A DNA stretch of 64,000 nucleotides, taken from positions 1-64,000 of the forward strand of contig CAAEBN010000017.1 in the NCBI GenBank assembly GCA_900754075.1, given 5' to 3'. The DNA comes from an uncultured Collinsella sp. (GTDB taxonomy: Bacteria > Actinomycetota > Coriobacteriia > Coriobacteriales > Coriobacteriaceae). The position numbers and the translations under genes are program-made. The notes under the pieces are model-generated. The model saw only the letters and a program-made list of their open reading frames with translations. It was not told the origin of the DNA and did not search any database. This document shows, one piece after another, positions 41,340 to 49,886 of the stretch (position 1 is its first letter; each line of letters opens with the position of its first letter).

Positions 41340-42215
41340 ATGGATTGCCCGGTCACCGCTCGTACCACCGTTATCGTTATCTCCGACTCGCTCGGTGATA
41401 CCGCTTGTGAGGTGGTGCTTGCGGCGTCCGGGCAATTTGATGAAGGGGCTTTTCGTCTCTTGCGCCTGCCCAAGGTGAACTCAGTGGAGCAGGTCAAGTC
41501 GTTTGTGGGTCCGCGTGTCGATGCGGACCATCGCGATATCGCCGTGTTCCATACCATCGTCGACCCGTCGCTTCGTGCTCGCGTGCTCGACTACTTGGGC
41601 ATGCTGCACATTCGCTCGGTCGACCTGATCGGTCCGACCCTCGCCGTGCTGTCGTCGCTTATCGGTGTGCCGCCCAAGGGCGTCGCGGGCGTGATTCACA
41701 GGACCGATGACCGCTATTTCCATCGTATCGAGGCCATGGAGTATTTCGTTGAGCACGATGACGGGCGCGGCTGTGACGATCTGTCGGGGGCTGATATCGT
41801 GCTGCTGGGCGTATCCCGCACTTCTAAGACGCCGCTGTCGATGTATTTGGCCTATCAGGGCTATAAGGTCGCCAACGTTCCGTTGGCGCACGGTATGGAG
41901 CCACCCAAGTCGATTTACGAGGTCGATCCTATGCGTCTCTTCGGTCTGATTTCGACCGTCGATGTGATTTCCGAGATTCGCGATAGCCGCCTGGGCGACG
42001 ACTATGCCCGTGCCGTTGCCGGCTCCTATGCCGAGCCCGAGAGTGTGCGCAGTGAGCTCGAGGAGGCTCGTGCCCTCATGAAACGTCTGGGTTGCTTTGT
42101 GGTGCGCACCGACGGCAAGGCGATCGAGGAGAGTGCCTCCGAGATCATCGCTCACCTCGAAGAGATTCAAGAGGCAAGAGCCCGCCGTGCCGCCCGCCGC
42201 GCTCAACAAAAGTAG
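41340..42215 (+). CDS. PPDK regulatory protein (bifunctional kinase/pyrophosphorylase)
   Basis: DUF299-family protein that reversibly inactivates pyruvate phosphate dikinase by ADP-dependent phosphorylation of an active-site Thr and reactivates it with inorganic phosphate. The 291-residue product has the family P-loop GVSRTSKT at 157-164, followed by PLSMYLAYQGYKVANVPL, and ends in an Arg/Ala-rich tail. The target gene, ppdK, is the next gene downstream. Its stop codon (42213-42215) lies within the left arm of a long inverted repeat. The PPDK rather than PEP-synthase form is inferred from this neighbour. Confidence 0.93.
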   Translation: MDCPVTARTTVIVISDSLGDTACEVVLAASGQFDEGAFRLLRLPKVNSVEQVKSFVGPRVDADHRDIAVFHTIVDPSLRARVLDYLGMLHIRSVDLIGPTLAVLSSLIGVPPKGVAGVIHRTDDRYFHRIEAMEYFVEHDDGRGCDDLSGADIVLLGVSRTSKTPLSMYLAYQGYKVANVPLAHGMEPPKSIYEVDPMRLFGLISTVDVISEIRDSRLGDDYARAVAGSYAEPESVRSELEEARALMKRLGCFVVRTDGKAIEESASEIIAHLEEIQEARARRAARRAQQK

Positions 42216-42320
42216 CTAATTTGGGACGGGGCTTTTTTAACTGCCCCGTCGGCAATTGGCCAAAAAGCTCGTGGCCTCAGCCGGGGTAGCTAAAAAAGCC
42301 CCGTCCCAAATTAGCTACTT
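42211..42320. repeat. Long intergenic inverted repeat, second copy of the TAATTTGGGACGGGG family
   Basis: Left arm 42211-42247 and right arm 42283-42320 match as reverse complements with about two mismatches. Each arm is bounded by GTAGCTAA and TTAGCTACCCC-like ends. Core and ends match the repeat at 8371-8495, 34 kb away. It overlaps the stop codon of the upstream gene and could terminate transcription. Confidence 0.8.
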
Positions 42321-42322
42321 AT

Positions 42323-42338
42323 GATAAAGCGCTTTATC
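42323..42338. promoter_or_regulatory. Perfect 16-bp palindrome upstream of ppdK (operator candidate)
   Basis: GATAAAGCGCTTTATC is perfectly self-complementary and sits just before a possible -35/-10 pair (42342-42370). The form suits a dimeric regulator; the protein is unknown. Confidence 0.35.
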
Positions 42339-42341
42339 AGT

Positions 42342-42370
42342 TTCTACCGCTTTTTACCTGCAATTATACT
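42342..42370 (+). promoter_or_regulatory. Possible ppdK promoter
   Basis: TTCTAC (42342-42347), a 17-nt spacer and TATACT (42365-42370). The -35 box is poor, so an activator may be needed. The predicted leader of about 180 nt carries TTTACC direct repeats at 42399, 42410 and 42431 (another at 42353, in the spacer). The 42216-42558 gap holds no gene. Confidence 0.35.
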
Positions 42371-42558
42371 GTAGTGCTATCTTCATAAGCTAACCACCTT
42401 TACCTACCGTTTACCGCTAGTTTTAGCACGTTTACCAAACCGCGTATCCTCTGCTCAAGCCCGTTCAAAACCCGCCGTATAGTTCCCTCACGGCCCGCAT
42501 CCGGCGGGCCAATTCGTTACCACGGTCGTGCGCGAGAGCGCATGGAAGGGGAAGTATC

Positions 42559-45309
42559 GTGAGCGATTGCAAGAGGGTTTACCGTTTTGGAACCGATGCC
42601 CAGGGCACTTGTGTCACCGAGGGCGACAAGTCCATGAACTTCGTGCTTGGCGGCAAAGGCGCTAACCTTGCCGAGATGAGCCGTATCGGCCTGCCGGTTC
42701 CCGGTGGCTTCACCATTACCTGCCAGACCTGCGTCGAGTACTCTGGTGCCGGCAACGTCTGGCCCGAAGGCGCGCTCGACGAGATCGTTGCTGCCGAGGC
42801 CGACCTCGAGGCTCGCTGCGGCAAGAAGCTCGGCGATGCCCGTGACCCGCTGCTCGTCTCGGTGCGCTCGGGTGCCCCGTTCTCCATGCCCGGTATGATG
42901 GATACGGTCCTCAACTTGGGCCTCAATGACGATTCCGTCCAGGGCCTTATCGCCCAGACGCAGAACCCGCGCTTTGCCTGGGATAGCTATCGTCGCTTTA
43001 TCCAGATGTTCTCTAACGTCGTCATGGGTGTCGATGCCGACTTGTTCGAAAACGCCCTGACCCAGGCCCGCCTGGTCGCCGGCGTTCGCATCGATTCCGA
43101 GCTTTCGTCCGAGGACCTGCAGGAGCTCGTCGAGACCTTTAAGGGCATTTTCTCTGAGAACGTCGAGGCCGCCCTGTACCCCGAGCTCGAGGTCGCGGAA
43201 GGCAAGCCCGTCTTTCCGCACGATCCGGAGCTCCAGCTGCGCCTTGCCATTCAGGCCGTCTTTGGTAGCTGGATGAACGAGCGTGCCTGCATCTACCGCA
43301 AGCAGCACGGCATTTCCGACGACCTTGGCACCGCCGTCAACGTCCAGGCTATGGCCTTTGGCAATAAGGGTGAGACCTCGGCGACCGGCGTCGCCTTTAC
43401 GCGCAACCCGGCCGACGGCACCAAGGAGTTCTACGGCGACTTTCTGGTCAACGCTCAGGGCGAGGACGTCGTCGCCGGCATCCGTAACACCGAGCCCATC
43501 GCCGACCTCAAGACCACCCCGGGCCTCGAGTCCGCAGGTGAGGAGCTTGAGCGTGTCTTCCTGACGCTTGAGGATCACTACCGCGATATGTGCGACATCG
43601 AGTTCACCATCGAGCAGGGCAAGCTCTGGATGCTCCAGACCCGCGTGGGCAAGCGTACCGCAACCGCCGCTCTGCGCATTGCTATTGAGATGGTCGAGGA
43701 AGGCCTCATTACCCGTGAGGAGGCCGTGAGCCGCATCGACCCCGCGCAGCTCGACCAGCTCCTGCACCCGCAGTTCGACTCCTCCAAGAAGTACGAGGCG
43801 CTCGCATGCGGCCTTAATGCCAGTCCCGGTGCCGCCGTGGGCGAGGTCGTGTTCTCGAGCGATGACGCCGTTGCGCGTTCTGCCGAGGGCCATAAGGTCA
43901 TTCTGGTTCGCTGGGAGACCAACCCCGATGACCTGAAGGGCATGGTCGCCGCCGAGGGCATCCTGACCAGCCACGGTGGCAAGACGAGCCATGCCGCCGT
44001 TATCGCTCGCGGTATGGGCACGCCCTGCGTCTGCGGCGTCGAGCGCTTCCATATTGACGCCGCCGAGAAGGTCGTGCACATTGAGGGCAGCGATCGCGTG
44101 CTGCACGAGGGCGACATCATCTCCATCGACGGCACTCAGGGCATCGTCGTCGATGGCGCTGTCGACTTGGTCTCCGCTGAGCTCACCGGCGACCTGGACA
44201 CCATCCTGTCCTGGGCCGACGAGATCCGCCTGGACGAGACCGACGGTCACGCCAACCACGTGCGCGTCAACGCCGATAACCCCGAGGATGCCGAGCTCGC
44301 GCTTGAGTTTGGCGCCGAGTCCATCGGTCTGTGCCGCACCGAGCACATGTTCCTGGGCGATCGCAAGAACATTATCCAGAGCTTCATCCTGTCCGACGAC
44401 GAGGCCGTGAAGCAGCAGGCCCTGGCCGATCTGCTCAAGGTCCAGACTGAGGACTTCTTGGCGATGTTCAAGACCATGTCTGGTCGCGAGGTGGTCGTTC
44501 GCCTGCTCGATCCGCCGCTTCATGAGTTCTTGGATAATCCTCGAGAGCTCGAGGTCGCCATCACCAAGAAGGAGGCCGCTGGCGCCAGCGAGGAGGAGCT
44601 CGCCGCCTTGCGCACCCGCCTGCGCCGCATCGACGGCATGGTCGAGTCCAACCCGATGCTCGGCCTGCGCGGCGTGCGTCTGTCCGTCGTCTTCGGTGAC
44701 CTGCCGCTCATGCAGGTCCGTGCCGTGGCAACGGCTGCCGCTCGCCTTATCAAGGAAGGCGTCGACCCGCGCCCCGAGATCATGGTTCCGCTCGTTTCCA
44801 TCACGGCCGAGCATGTCCAGACCCGCGAGGTCATCGAGCGCGTGATCGCCGAGGTTTCCTCCGAGGAAGGCGTCGAGCTCAACATTCCCGTTGGCACGAT
44901 GCTCGAGCTGCCGCGCGCCTGCATGGTCGCCGACGAGATCGCGCAGCACGCTGACTTCTTCTGCTTTGGCACCAACGACCTCACGCAGACGACGTTCGGT
45001 TTCTCGCGTGACGACGCCGAGGCCAAGTTCATCCCGCTGTACATGCACAAGAAGATCTTGAAGGATAACCCCTTCGAGACCATCGACTCGGCGGTGCTGG
45101 AGCTCGTGCACATGGCCGTCGAGAAGGGTCGTGCCACCAACCCCAGCATGCACTTTGGCGTGTGCGGTGAGCACGGCGGCGACCCTAAGTCCATCAAGGC
45201 CCTGTTTAACGCGGCCGACGTGGACTATGTGTCCTGCTCGCCTTATCGCGTGCCCCTCGCACGCCTGGCTGCCGCCCAGGCCAAGCTCGAGGCCAAGCGT
45301 TCCGCCTAA
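42559..45309 (+). CDS. ppdK: Pyruvate, phosphate dikinase
   Basis: Interconverts ATP, phosphate and pyruvate with AMP, pyrophosphate and PEP. The 916-residue protein has an N-terminal ATP-grasp domain (GGKGANLAEMSRIGLPVPGG, then RSGAPFSMPGMMDTVLNLG), a central phosphohistidine domain with His478 in GGKTSHAAVIARG, and a C-terminal PEP/pyruvate barrel (GLCRTEHMFLGDR, FGTNDLTQTTFGFSRDD, GVCGEHGGDP). Thr476, two residues before the His, is the expected target of the regulator encoded upstream. GTG 42559 has GAAGGGGAAG upstream. In anaerobes the enzyme often works in the glycolytic direction; that is inferred. Confidence 0.97.
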   Translation: MSDCKRVYRFGTDAQGTCVTEGDKSMNFVLGGKGANLAEMSRIGLPVPGGFTITCQTCVEYSGAGNVWPEGALDEIVAAEADLEARCGKKLGDARDPLLVSVRSGAPFSMPGMMDTVLNLGLNDDSVQGLIAQTQNPRFAWDSYRRFIQMFSNVVMGVDADLFENALTQARLVAGVRIDSELSSEDLQELVETFKGIFSENVEAALYPELEVAEGKPVFPHDPELQLRLAIQAVFGSWMNERACIYRKQHGISDDLGTAVNVQAMAFGNKGETSATGVAFTRNPADGTKEFYGDFLVNAQGEDVVAGIRNTEPIADLKTTPGLESAGEELERVFLTLEDHYRDMCDIEFTIEQGKLWMLQTRVGKRTATAALRIAIEMVEEGLITREEAVSRIDPAQLDQLLHPQFDSSKKYEALACGLNASPGAAVGEVVFSSDDAVARSAEGHKVILVRWETNPDDLKGMVAAEGILTSHGGKTSHAAVIARGMGTPCVCGVERFHIDAAEKVVHIEGSDRVLHEGDIISIDGTQGIVVDGAVDLVSAELTGDLDTILSWADEIRLDETDGHANHVRVNADNPEDAELALEFGAESIGLCRTEHMFLGDRKNIIQSFILSDDEAVKQQALADLLKVQTEDFLAMFKTMSGREVVVRLLDPPLHEFLDNPRELEVAITKKEAAGASEEELAALRTRLRRIDGMVESNPMLGLRGVRLSVVFGDLPLMQVRAVATAAARLIKEGVDPRPEIMVPLVSITAEHVQTREVIERVIAEVSSEEGVELNIPVGTMLELPRACMVADEIAQHADFFCFGTNDLTQTTFGFSRDDAEAKFIPLYMHKKILKDNPFETIDSAVLELVHMAVEKGRATNPSMHFGVCGEHGGDPKSIKALFNAADVDYVSCSPYRVPLARLAAAQAKLEAKRSA

Positions 45310-45347
45310 CCTTTTGGGTATAGACGCCTAGCGTAGCCCCCTTCATG

Positions 45348-45378
45348 CCGCCCGTCTCATTCGTGAGGCGGGCGGTTG
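45348..45378 (+). terminator. Hairpin after ppdK
   Basis: CCGCCCGTCTCA and TGAGGCGGGCGG (45348-45359, 45364-45375) form a 12-bp stem with a TTCG loop. The following TTGTC is a poor U-tract. Confidence 0.65.
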
Positions 45379-45421
45379 TCATGTGCGGGTTTTGTCTTTT
45401 TGTCTGCATAAAAAATTGTTC

Positions 45422-45449
45422 TTGCAGCAGAAACCCGCGCGTGTATACT
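45422..45449 (+). promoter_or_regulatory. Promoter of rplS
   Basis: TTGCAG (45422-45427), a 16-nt spacer and TATACT (45444-45449), about 70 nt before the rplS start. Confidence 0.65.
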
Positions 45450-45518
45450 CGAATACGTTTGTTCAACTACGTGCCGGCCAAGGTGGTACGGCACCTCTAG
45501 AAGAGTAAGGAATTGCAC

Positions 45519-45860
45519 ATGGATTACATCCGCGCAATCGAGCGTCAGCAGATCCGCGAGGACATCCCGCAGGTCCGCGTTGCCGACAACGTCAAGGTTC
45601 ACTACCGCATTAAGGAAGGCGACCGCGAGCGCATCCAGGTTTTCCAGGGTGACGTCATCCGCATGGCCGGCGCCGGTGCCCGTGAGACCTTCACCGTCCG
45701 CAAGATTTCCTTCGGTGTCGGTGTTGAGCGTACCTTCCCGCTTCACAGCCCCAAGATCGCCAAGCTCGAGGTCGTCCGTCATGGTCGCGTCCGTCGCGCC
45801 AAGCTGTACTACCTCCGCGACAAGGTGGGCAAGGCTGCTCGCATCCCCGAGAAGCGCTAA
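45519..45860 (+). CDS. rplS: 50S ribosomal protein L19
   Basis: Large-subunit protein bL19 at the subunit interface. The 113-residue product starts MDYIRAIERQQIRED and contains VKVHYRIKEGDRERIQVFQGDVI, split across the family's conserved core, and ends RRAKLYYLRDKVGKAARI. ATG 45519 has AAGGAA upstream. It is a single-gene unit with its own promoter and terminator, not joined to trmD as in many bacteria. Confidence 0.97.
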   Translation: MDYIRAIERQQIREDIPQVRVADNVKVHYRIKEGDRERIQVFQGDVIRMAGAGARETFTVRKISFGVGVERTFPLHSPKIAKLEVVRHGRVRRAKLYYLRDKVGKAARIPEKR

Positions 45861-45894
45861 GAAGATCGCAGCGTCTGTCCACTCGTTTGGACAA

Positions 45895-45924
45895 AAGGGT
45901 CACCTTCGGGTGGCCCTTCTTTTT
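45895..45924 (+). terminator. Terminator after rplS
   Basis: AAGGGTCACC (45895-45904), loop TTCG, GGTGGCCCTT (45909-45918), then CTTTTT. Confidence 0.88.
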
Positions 45925-45953
45925 ATCTGATTTGCATGCAAGGAGGCCCCGAT

Positions 45954-46742
45954 ATGGCCAACATGACGAGCTCGGTTTCGGCATCGCAGGTTGCCGGCGA
46001 GCTGGCGAGCGCCACGTTTGAGGAGATCCCCGCCCTCGTGGAGCATTATCGTGAGGATCCGCGCCAGCAAGTGATCAAGGCTTGCGAGCGTGCTCTTAAG
46101 CGCCATGCCAAGGAACTTGCCGAGCGCGAGCGCGTCAACGGCATGTACGAGCTGATGCACGAGCTCGGTGGGGATGGCGTGGTCGTGGGCGTGGACGAGG
46201 TGGGTCGCGGCTCGGTGGCCGGTCCTTTGACGGTGTGCGCCATGTGCCTTCCCATGGAGCCGCGCGTCTGGGGCATCAACGATTCCAAAAAGCTCACGCC
46301 GGCGCGCCGCGAGCTGCTCTCTGTGAAGATTGCCGAGGTCGCGACGGCGATTGGTTTTTGCCATATCGCGCCCGCGGATATCGATGATATGGGCATGGCC
46401 CGCGCCATCCGCGCTGCCGTCGCGGGCGCCGTGGCCGATACGGGGCTCGAGCCCGATTGCGTGCTTATGGACGGTAACCCCTTGGGCGCCGTACCCAACG
46501 AGCGCGACGTGGTGAAGGGCGATGCCAAAATCGCCTGTATCGCCGCGGCGTCCATCATGGCCAAGGTCACGCGTGACGAGATGATGGTCGAGTACGACGC
46601 CGAGTATCCCGAGTATCATTTGGCCGAATCGAAGGGCTACGCAAGCCCCGAGCACATCGAGGCGATCCGCAAACACGGACTTTGTCCGCTGCACCGCGTG
46701 AGCTTTTGCGGAAACTTTCTGCAGACTGAGCGCCTTTTTTAG
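45954..46742 (+). CDS. rnhB: Ribonuclease HII
   Basis: Removes ribonucleotides from DNA-RNA hybrids. The 262-residue product has a ~70-residue N-terminal extension of helical character before the RNase HII fold. Catalytic Asp81-Glu82 lie in VDEVGRGSVAGP; INDSKKLTP, VLMDGNPLG and the KVTRDEMM helix follow. ATG 45954 is set by AAGGAGG. A strong terminator follows. Confidence 0.95.
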   Translation: MANMTSSVSASQVAGELASATFEEIPALVEHYREDPRQQVIKACERALKRHAKELAERERVNGMYELMHELGGDGVVVGVDEVGRGSVAGPLTVCAMCLPMEPRVWGINDSKKLTPARRELLSVKIAEVATAIGFCHIAPADIDDMGMARAIRAAVAGAVADTGLEPDCVLMDGNPLGAVPNERDVVKGDAKIACIAAASIMAKVTRDEMMVEYDAEYPEYHLAESKGYASPEHIEAIRKHGLCPLHRVSFCGNFLQTERLF

Positions 46743-46792
46743 GTCAATTGTGGAGACGGGGACCTCTGGCGTTTTATAAACCTGCTGGTAGC

Positions 46793-46833
46793 GGGCCGTG
46801 TGCAACGTGATTGTTGCGTACGGCCCGTTTTTT
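46793..46833 (+). terminator. Terminator after rnhB
   Basis: GGGCCGTGTGCAAC (46793-46806) pairs with GTTGCGTACGGCCC (46813-46826) with two G-U pairs, followed by GTTTTTT. Confidence 0.88.
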
Positions 46834-46931
46834 GTCGGCATTTGGTCAGCTTTTGGTTTGCTTCCGGTACTTACCCGCATGAAAGGCGCCCTCATCATCG
46901 GGGCAATGCAGTGTGCGGGAAAGGAGACCCC

Positions 46932-47417
46932 ATGTGTGCCGCAAGCAAAAAGAGCAAGACGCAGCAACTCAAGGAACGCTGGGAAGACGGCGAGCTCGAC
47001 TGCGGGGCGATGACGCCCGAGTTTATCAAGGGGCTCAGTCCTCGCGAGCTTGGCATGCTGGGCGAGTTGATCACCATCGATTACTTTAACGAGCGTGGTT
47101 ACACCTTGTTGGAGCAGGGCTATCGTTGCATTGAGGGCGAAGCCGATCTGGTGCTGCTCGACGAGCTCGACGATGTCGTGGTGATGGCCGAGGTCAAGAC
47201 GAGACGCGTTGCCCTGGATTGCACCACGCGGGTCTTTCCCGAGGAGGCCGTTGACGCCCAAAAGCAGCGTCGGTATCGCCGTATCGCAAGTTGCTATCTC
47301 ATGGAGCACTATCCGCTCAGATCGATTCGCTTCGATGCCGTGGGCGTCACCATCCGCGGCGGGCATATCGCCGAGATCGAGCACCAGTACAATGCGTTCG
47401 ATTGGCAGGTGTCGTGA
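46932..47417 (+). CDS. yraN: YraN (UPF0102) nuclease-like protein
   Basis: Endonuclease-fold protein of the UPF0102 family, 161 residues. The core motif (LGELITIDYFNERGYTLLEQ, then GEADLVLLD and VVMAEVKTR) carries the acidic and Lys residues of the Holliday-junction-resolvase-like site. A ~50-residue N-terminal extension precedes it. ATG 46932 has AAAGGAGA upstream. Its TGA overlaps the comM ATG by one base, so these are coupled; the yraN-comM-dprA order is widespread. Confidence 0.9.
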   Translation: MCAASKKSKTQQLKERWEDGELDCGAMTPEFIKGLSPRELGMLGELITIDYFNERGYTLLEQGYRCIEGEADLVLLDELDDVVVMAEVKTRRVALDCTTRVFPEEAVDAQKQRRYRRIASCYLMEHYPLRSIRFDAVGVTIRGGHIAEIEHQYNAFDWQVS

Positions 47418-48940
47418 TGGCGTTCGAGACGTTTGCCGTACACGCGGCCTGCATCCGCGGCGTCGAGGCAATTCCCGTCACCGTCGAGGTCTCGCTTGCC
47501 GGTGGCGTTCCGGGCATCCAGATGCTCGGCATTCCGAGCATGGAGGTGATGGAGTCGCGCGGGCGTATCCGGTGCGCCATGCGCTCGGCAGGCTTCGAGA
47601 TCCCACGCTCTGGCATTACCGTCAACCTGGCACCCGGCGATATCCGTAAAACTGGCAGCGGTTTTGACCTGCCGATTGCCATCGCGGTTCTGGCGGCCGA
47701 TGGGCAGATTCCCCGTGACAACCTCGATCGTTGCCTTATCGCAGGAGAGCTAGGTCTGGACGGCACGGTGCTACCCGTCAAGGGCGAGGTGGCGTTTCAG
47801 CTGTTGGCGCGCGATATGGGGCTTTCCTTTATTGCCGGCAGGTCCGATCAGCATGTCCCGCTTGCGGGTGTGGACTGCGGGTTTATCGACCACCTATCTC
47901 AGCTTGCCCATGGCATGGGGGATGCCGCACGGCATTACCTGGATTCTGAAGTGCTCGAGGCGACCTTTGAGCCCGAGCTCGATTATGCCGACGTGCTGGG
48001 GCAGGAGGTCGCCAAGCGCGGCATGGCGCTTGCGGCCGCCGGCGAGCTCGGCCTGCTCATGATCGGCTCGCCCGGTTCGGGCAAGACCATGCTTGCGCGG
48101 CGCATGACAGGCATTTTGCCCGAGCTTTCTCTCGAGGATCAGCAAGAGGCACTGTGCATCCATTCGGTCTTGGGCGAGAACATCGATGGACTGCTTGCGG
48201 GGCATCGCCCCTTCCGCAGCCCCCATCACAGTATTTCGACCGCGGGACTCATCGGCGGCGGGCGTCCGGTGCATCCGGGCGAAATTAGCCTAGCTCATGG
48301 CGGCGTGCTCTTTTTGGATGAGCTCGCCGAGTTTCCCACCGGCGTGCTGCAGACGCTGCGTCAGCCCATCGAGCGCGGTTACGTAAGGATCGTGCGCGTT
48401 GACGGGGCCTTTACGTTCCCGTCGCGCTTTCAGCTGCTAGCTGCGAGCAATCCCTGCCCCTGCGGATTTTTGGGAGATCGCGAAGTGCCGTGTCGCTGTT
48501 CCGCGTCGATGGTCGAGCGCTACCGGGGCAAGTTGCGCGGTCCTTTGGCTGATCGTATCGACATGATGATCGATGTGACCCGCCCCGATCCTCAGGTGAT
48601 CATTGAGGGCGCGGAGGGTATGTCATCGGCCGAGCTGCGCGATTACGTCGTGCGTGGGCGCGCCTTTCGCGCCTGGCGTGAATCCCGTATGGACGATGCG
48701 GACACCGAGGCCGAGGAAGACGAGTCGCGGTCCATTGACGGCGTCGTTTCGACCTTTGGGCTTGATGAGGCTGCCGAGAAATGCGTGCTCGGCCTGTCGA
48801 GGCGCACACATCTCACGGGTCGCGGCATCGTGCGCCTGGTACGCATCGCACGCACGATCGCCGATGTCGCCGAAAGCGAACGGGTATCGCAGGATCACGT
48901 GCTCGAGGCGGCGATGTATCAGGGAAGGAGGGACCAATAA
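47417..48940 (+). CDS. comM: ComM/YifB-type Mg chelatase-like AAA+ ATPase
   Basis: Hexameric AAA+ helicase that in other bacteria promotes branch migration during natural transformation. The 507-residue protein has the N-terminal ChlI-type fold (~1-170, VEVSLAGGVPGIQMLGIP), an AAA+ domain with Walker A GSPGSGKT near residue 217 and Walker B GGVLFLDELAEF. A zinc-ribbon-like Cys cluster (NPCPCGFLGDREVPCRC) and a C-terminal helical domain follow. It overlaps dprA by one base (TAATG). Confidence 0.94.
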   Translation: MAFETFAVHAACIRGVEAIPVTVEVSLAGGVPGIQMLGIPSMEVMESRGRIRCAMRSAGFEIPRSGITVNLAPGDIRKTGSGFDLPIAIAVLAADGQIPRDNLDRCLIAGELGLDGTVLPVKGEVAFQLLARDMGLSFIAGRSDQHVPLAGVDCGFIDHLSQLAHGMGDAARHYLDSEVLEATFEPELDYADVLGQEVAKRGMALAAAGELGLLMIGSPGSGKTMLARRMTGILPELSLEDQQEALCIHSVLGENIDGLLAGHRPFRSPHHSISTAGLIGGGRPVHPGEISLAHGGVLFLDELAEFPTGVLQTLRQPIERGYVRIVRVDGAFTFPSRFQLLAASNPCPCGFLGDREVPCRCSASMVERYRGKLRGPLADRIDMMIDVTRPDPQVIIEGAEGMSSAELRDYVVRGRAFRAWRESRMDDADTEAEEDESRSIDGVVSTFGLDEAAEKCVLGLSRRTHLTGRGIVRLVRIARTIADVAESERVSQDHVLEAAMYQGRRDQ

Positions 48941-49872
48941 TGGGCGAGAAGAGCTTTGAACTGCATCCCACGGATGCGTTGTATCCCGACACCGTATTGG
49001 AGCTTCCGGATGTGCCCGAGACCCTCTACGTTCGCGGCGACCCTGCCGTTTTATCGACGCCCGCGCTTTCTATCATCGGTGCTCGCAAGGCATCGCCGTA
49101 CGGTCTCGCCGTGGCAGAGCTTGCGGCAAAGGTGGCGGTGGAGGCGGGGGTGACGGTGGTCTCGGGCGGTGCGGTCGGCTGTGACCAGGCGTCAGGTTGG
49201 GCTGCGGTCAACGCCGGGGGCAAACACGTCGTGGTACTGGGGACGGGTGCCGATGTTGTCTATCCGCGCTCGAGTGCCGGCCTCATCACGCGCACACTCG
49301 ATACGGGCGGCGCGGTCGTTTCGATTTCGCCGTGGGGTATGGGACCGCGTAAGTTCGCCTTTCCGCGGCGCAATCGCGTAATCGCCGCCTTGTCGCAGGC
49401 GCTCTTTGTTTCCGAGGCGGGCATGCCCTCGGGTACATTCTCCACGGCGGAGGCCGCTATGGACTTGGGCCGAGAGCTCCTTGCGGTGCCGGGCTCTATC
49501 CTTTCGCCCGAGTCGCGCGGGACTAACTATCTCATCGCTAACGGAGCCTGCTGCATCATCGATGAGGAATCAATCGAGATGGCCATCTCGCGCATCTACG
49601 GCACGCTGCGCTACTCGCGTCCCGATGCACCTGGCATTGCCGATCTGGACCCAACACAGCAGACCGTGATGCACGCGCTTATCGCCTCGCCGCTCAAGGT
49701 CGACGACATTGCCGCGCTCGTCTCGCTTGATGCTGTCGGCGTGCTCAAGCTTTTGGGCTCGCTCGAGCTCGAGGGTCTTATCGAGCGCATGATGGATGGA
49801 AGGTATGCGCCCTCAAAGTTTGCGCTTCACGCCCAGACGCCCTTCGGTCACAATGGAAAGCGTGTCAATTAG
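48940..49872 (+). CDS. dprA: DNA-processing protein DprA
   Basis: Loads RecA on incoming single-stranded DNA during transformation. The 310-residue product has the Rossmann-like DprA core (SIIGARKASPYG, VSGGAVGCDQASGWAAV, FPRRNRVIAALS, AVPGSILSPESRGTNYLI). A C-terminal winged-helix-like region of ~70 residues follows (QTVMHALIASPLKVDDIAALV). The N-terminal SAM domain seen in some DprA is absent. GGAGGG precedes ATG 48940. No other competence uptake genes are in the window. Confidence 0.94.
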   Translation: MGEKSFELHPTDALYPDTVLELPDVPETLYVRGDPAVLSTPALSIIGARKASPYGLAVAELAAKVAVEAGVTVVSGGAVGCDQASGWAAVNAGGKHVVVLGTGADVVYPRSSAGLITRTLDTGGAVVSISPWGMGPRKFAFPRRNRVIAALSQALFVSEAGMPSGTFSTAEAAMDLGRELLAVPGSILSPESRGTNYLIANGACCIIDEESIEMAISRIYGTLRYSRPDAPGIADLDPTQQTVMHALIASPLKVDDIAALVSLDAVGVLKLLGSLELEGLIERMMDGRYAPSKFALHAQTPFGHNGKRVN

Positions 49873-49886
49873 AAAGGTGTTTGCAG

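Noticed and set aside
38303..41557. 1084-codon open frame on the minus strand
   Set aside because: It is antisense to glyQ and glyS, which are certain. GC-rich coding DNA leaves long open shadow frames; the translation is low-complexity (Val/Leu/Gly/Asp-rich) with no family signature.
42353..42436. CRISPR-like repeats (TTTACC) before ppdK
   Set aside because: The units are only 6 nt, irregularly spaced and not separated by spacer-length unique sequence; regulatory sites are more likely. No CRISPR array was seen anywhere in the window.
42517..45174. 885-codon open frame on the minus strand
   Set aside because: Shadow of ppdK, for the same reasons.
46743..46775. GAGACGGGGACCTCTGG phrase after rnhB as another dispersed-repeat copy
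   Set aside because: It recalls the GGGAC phrases of the intergenic palindromes but lacks matching arms, so it was not counted as a copy.
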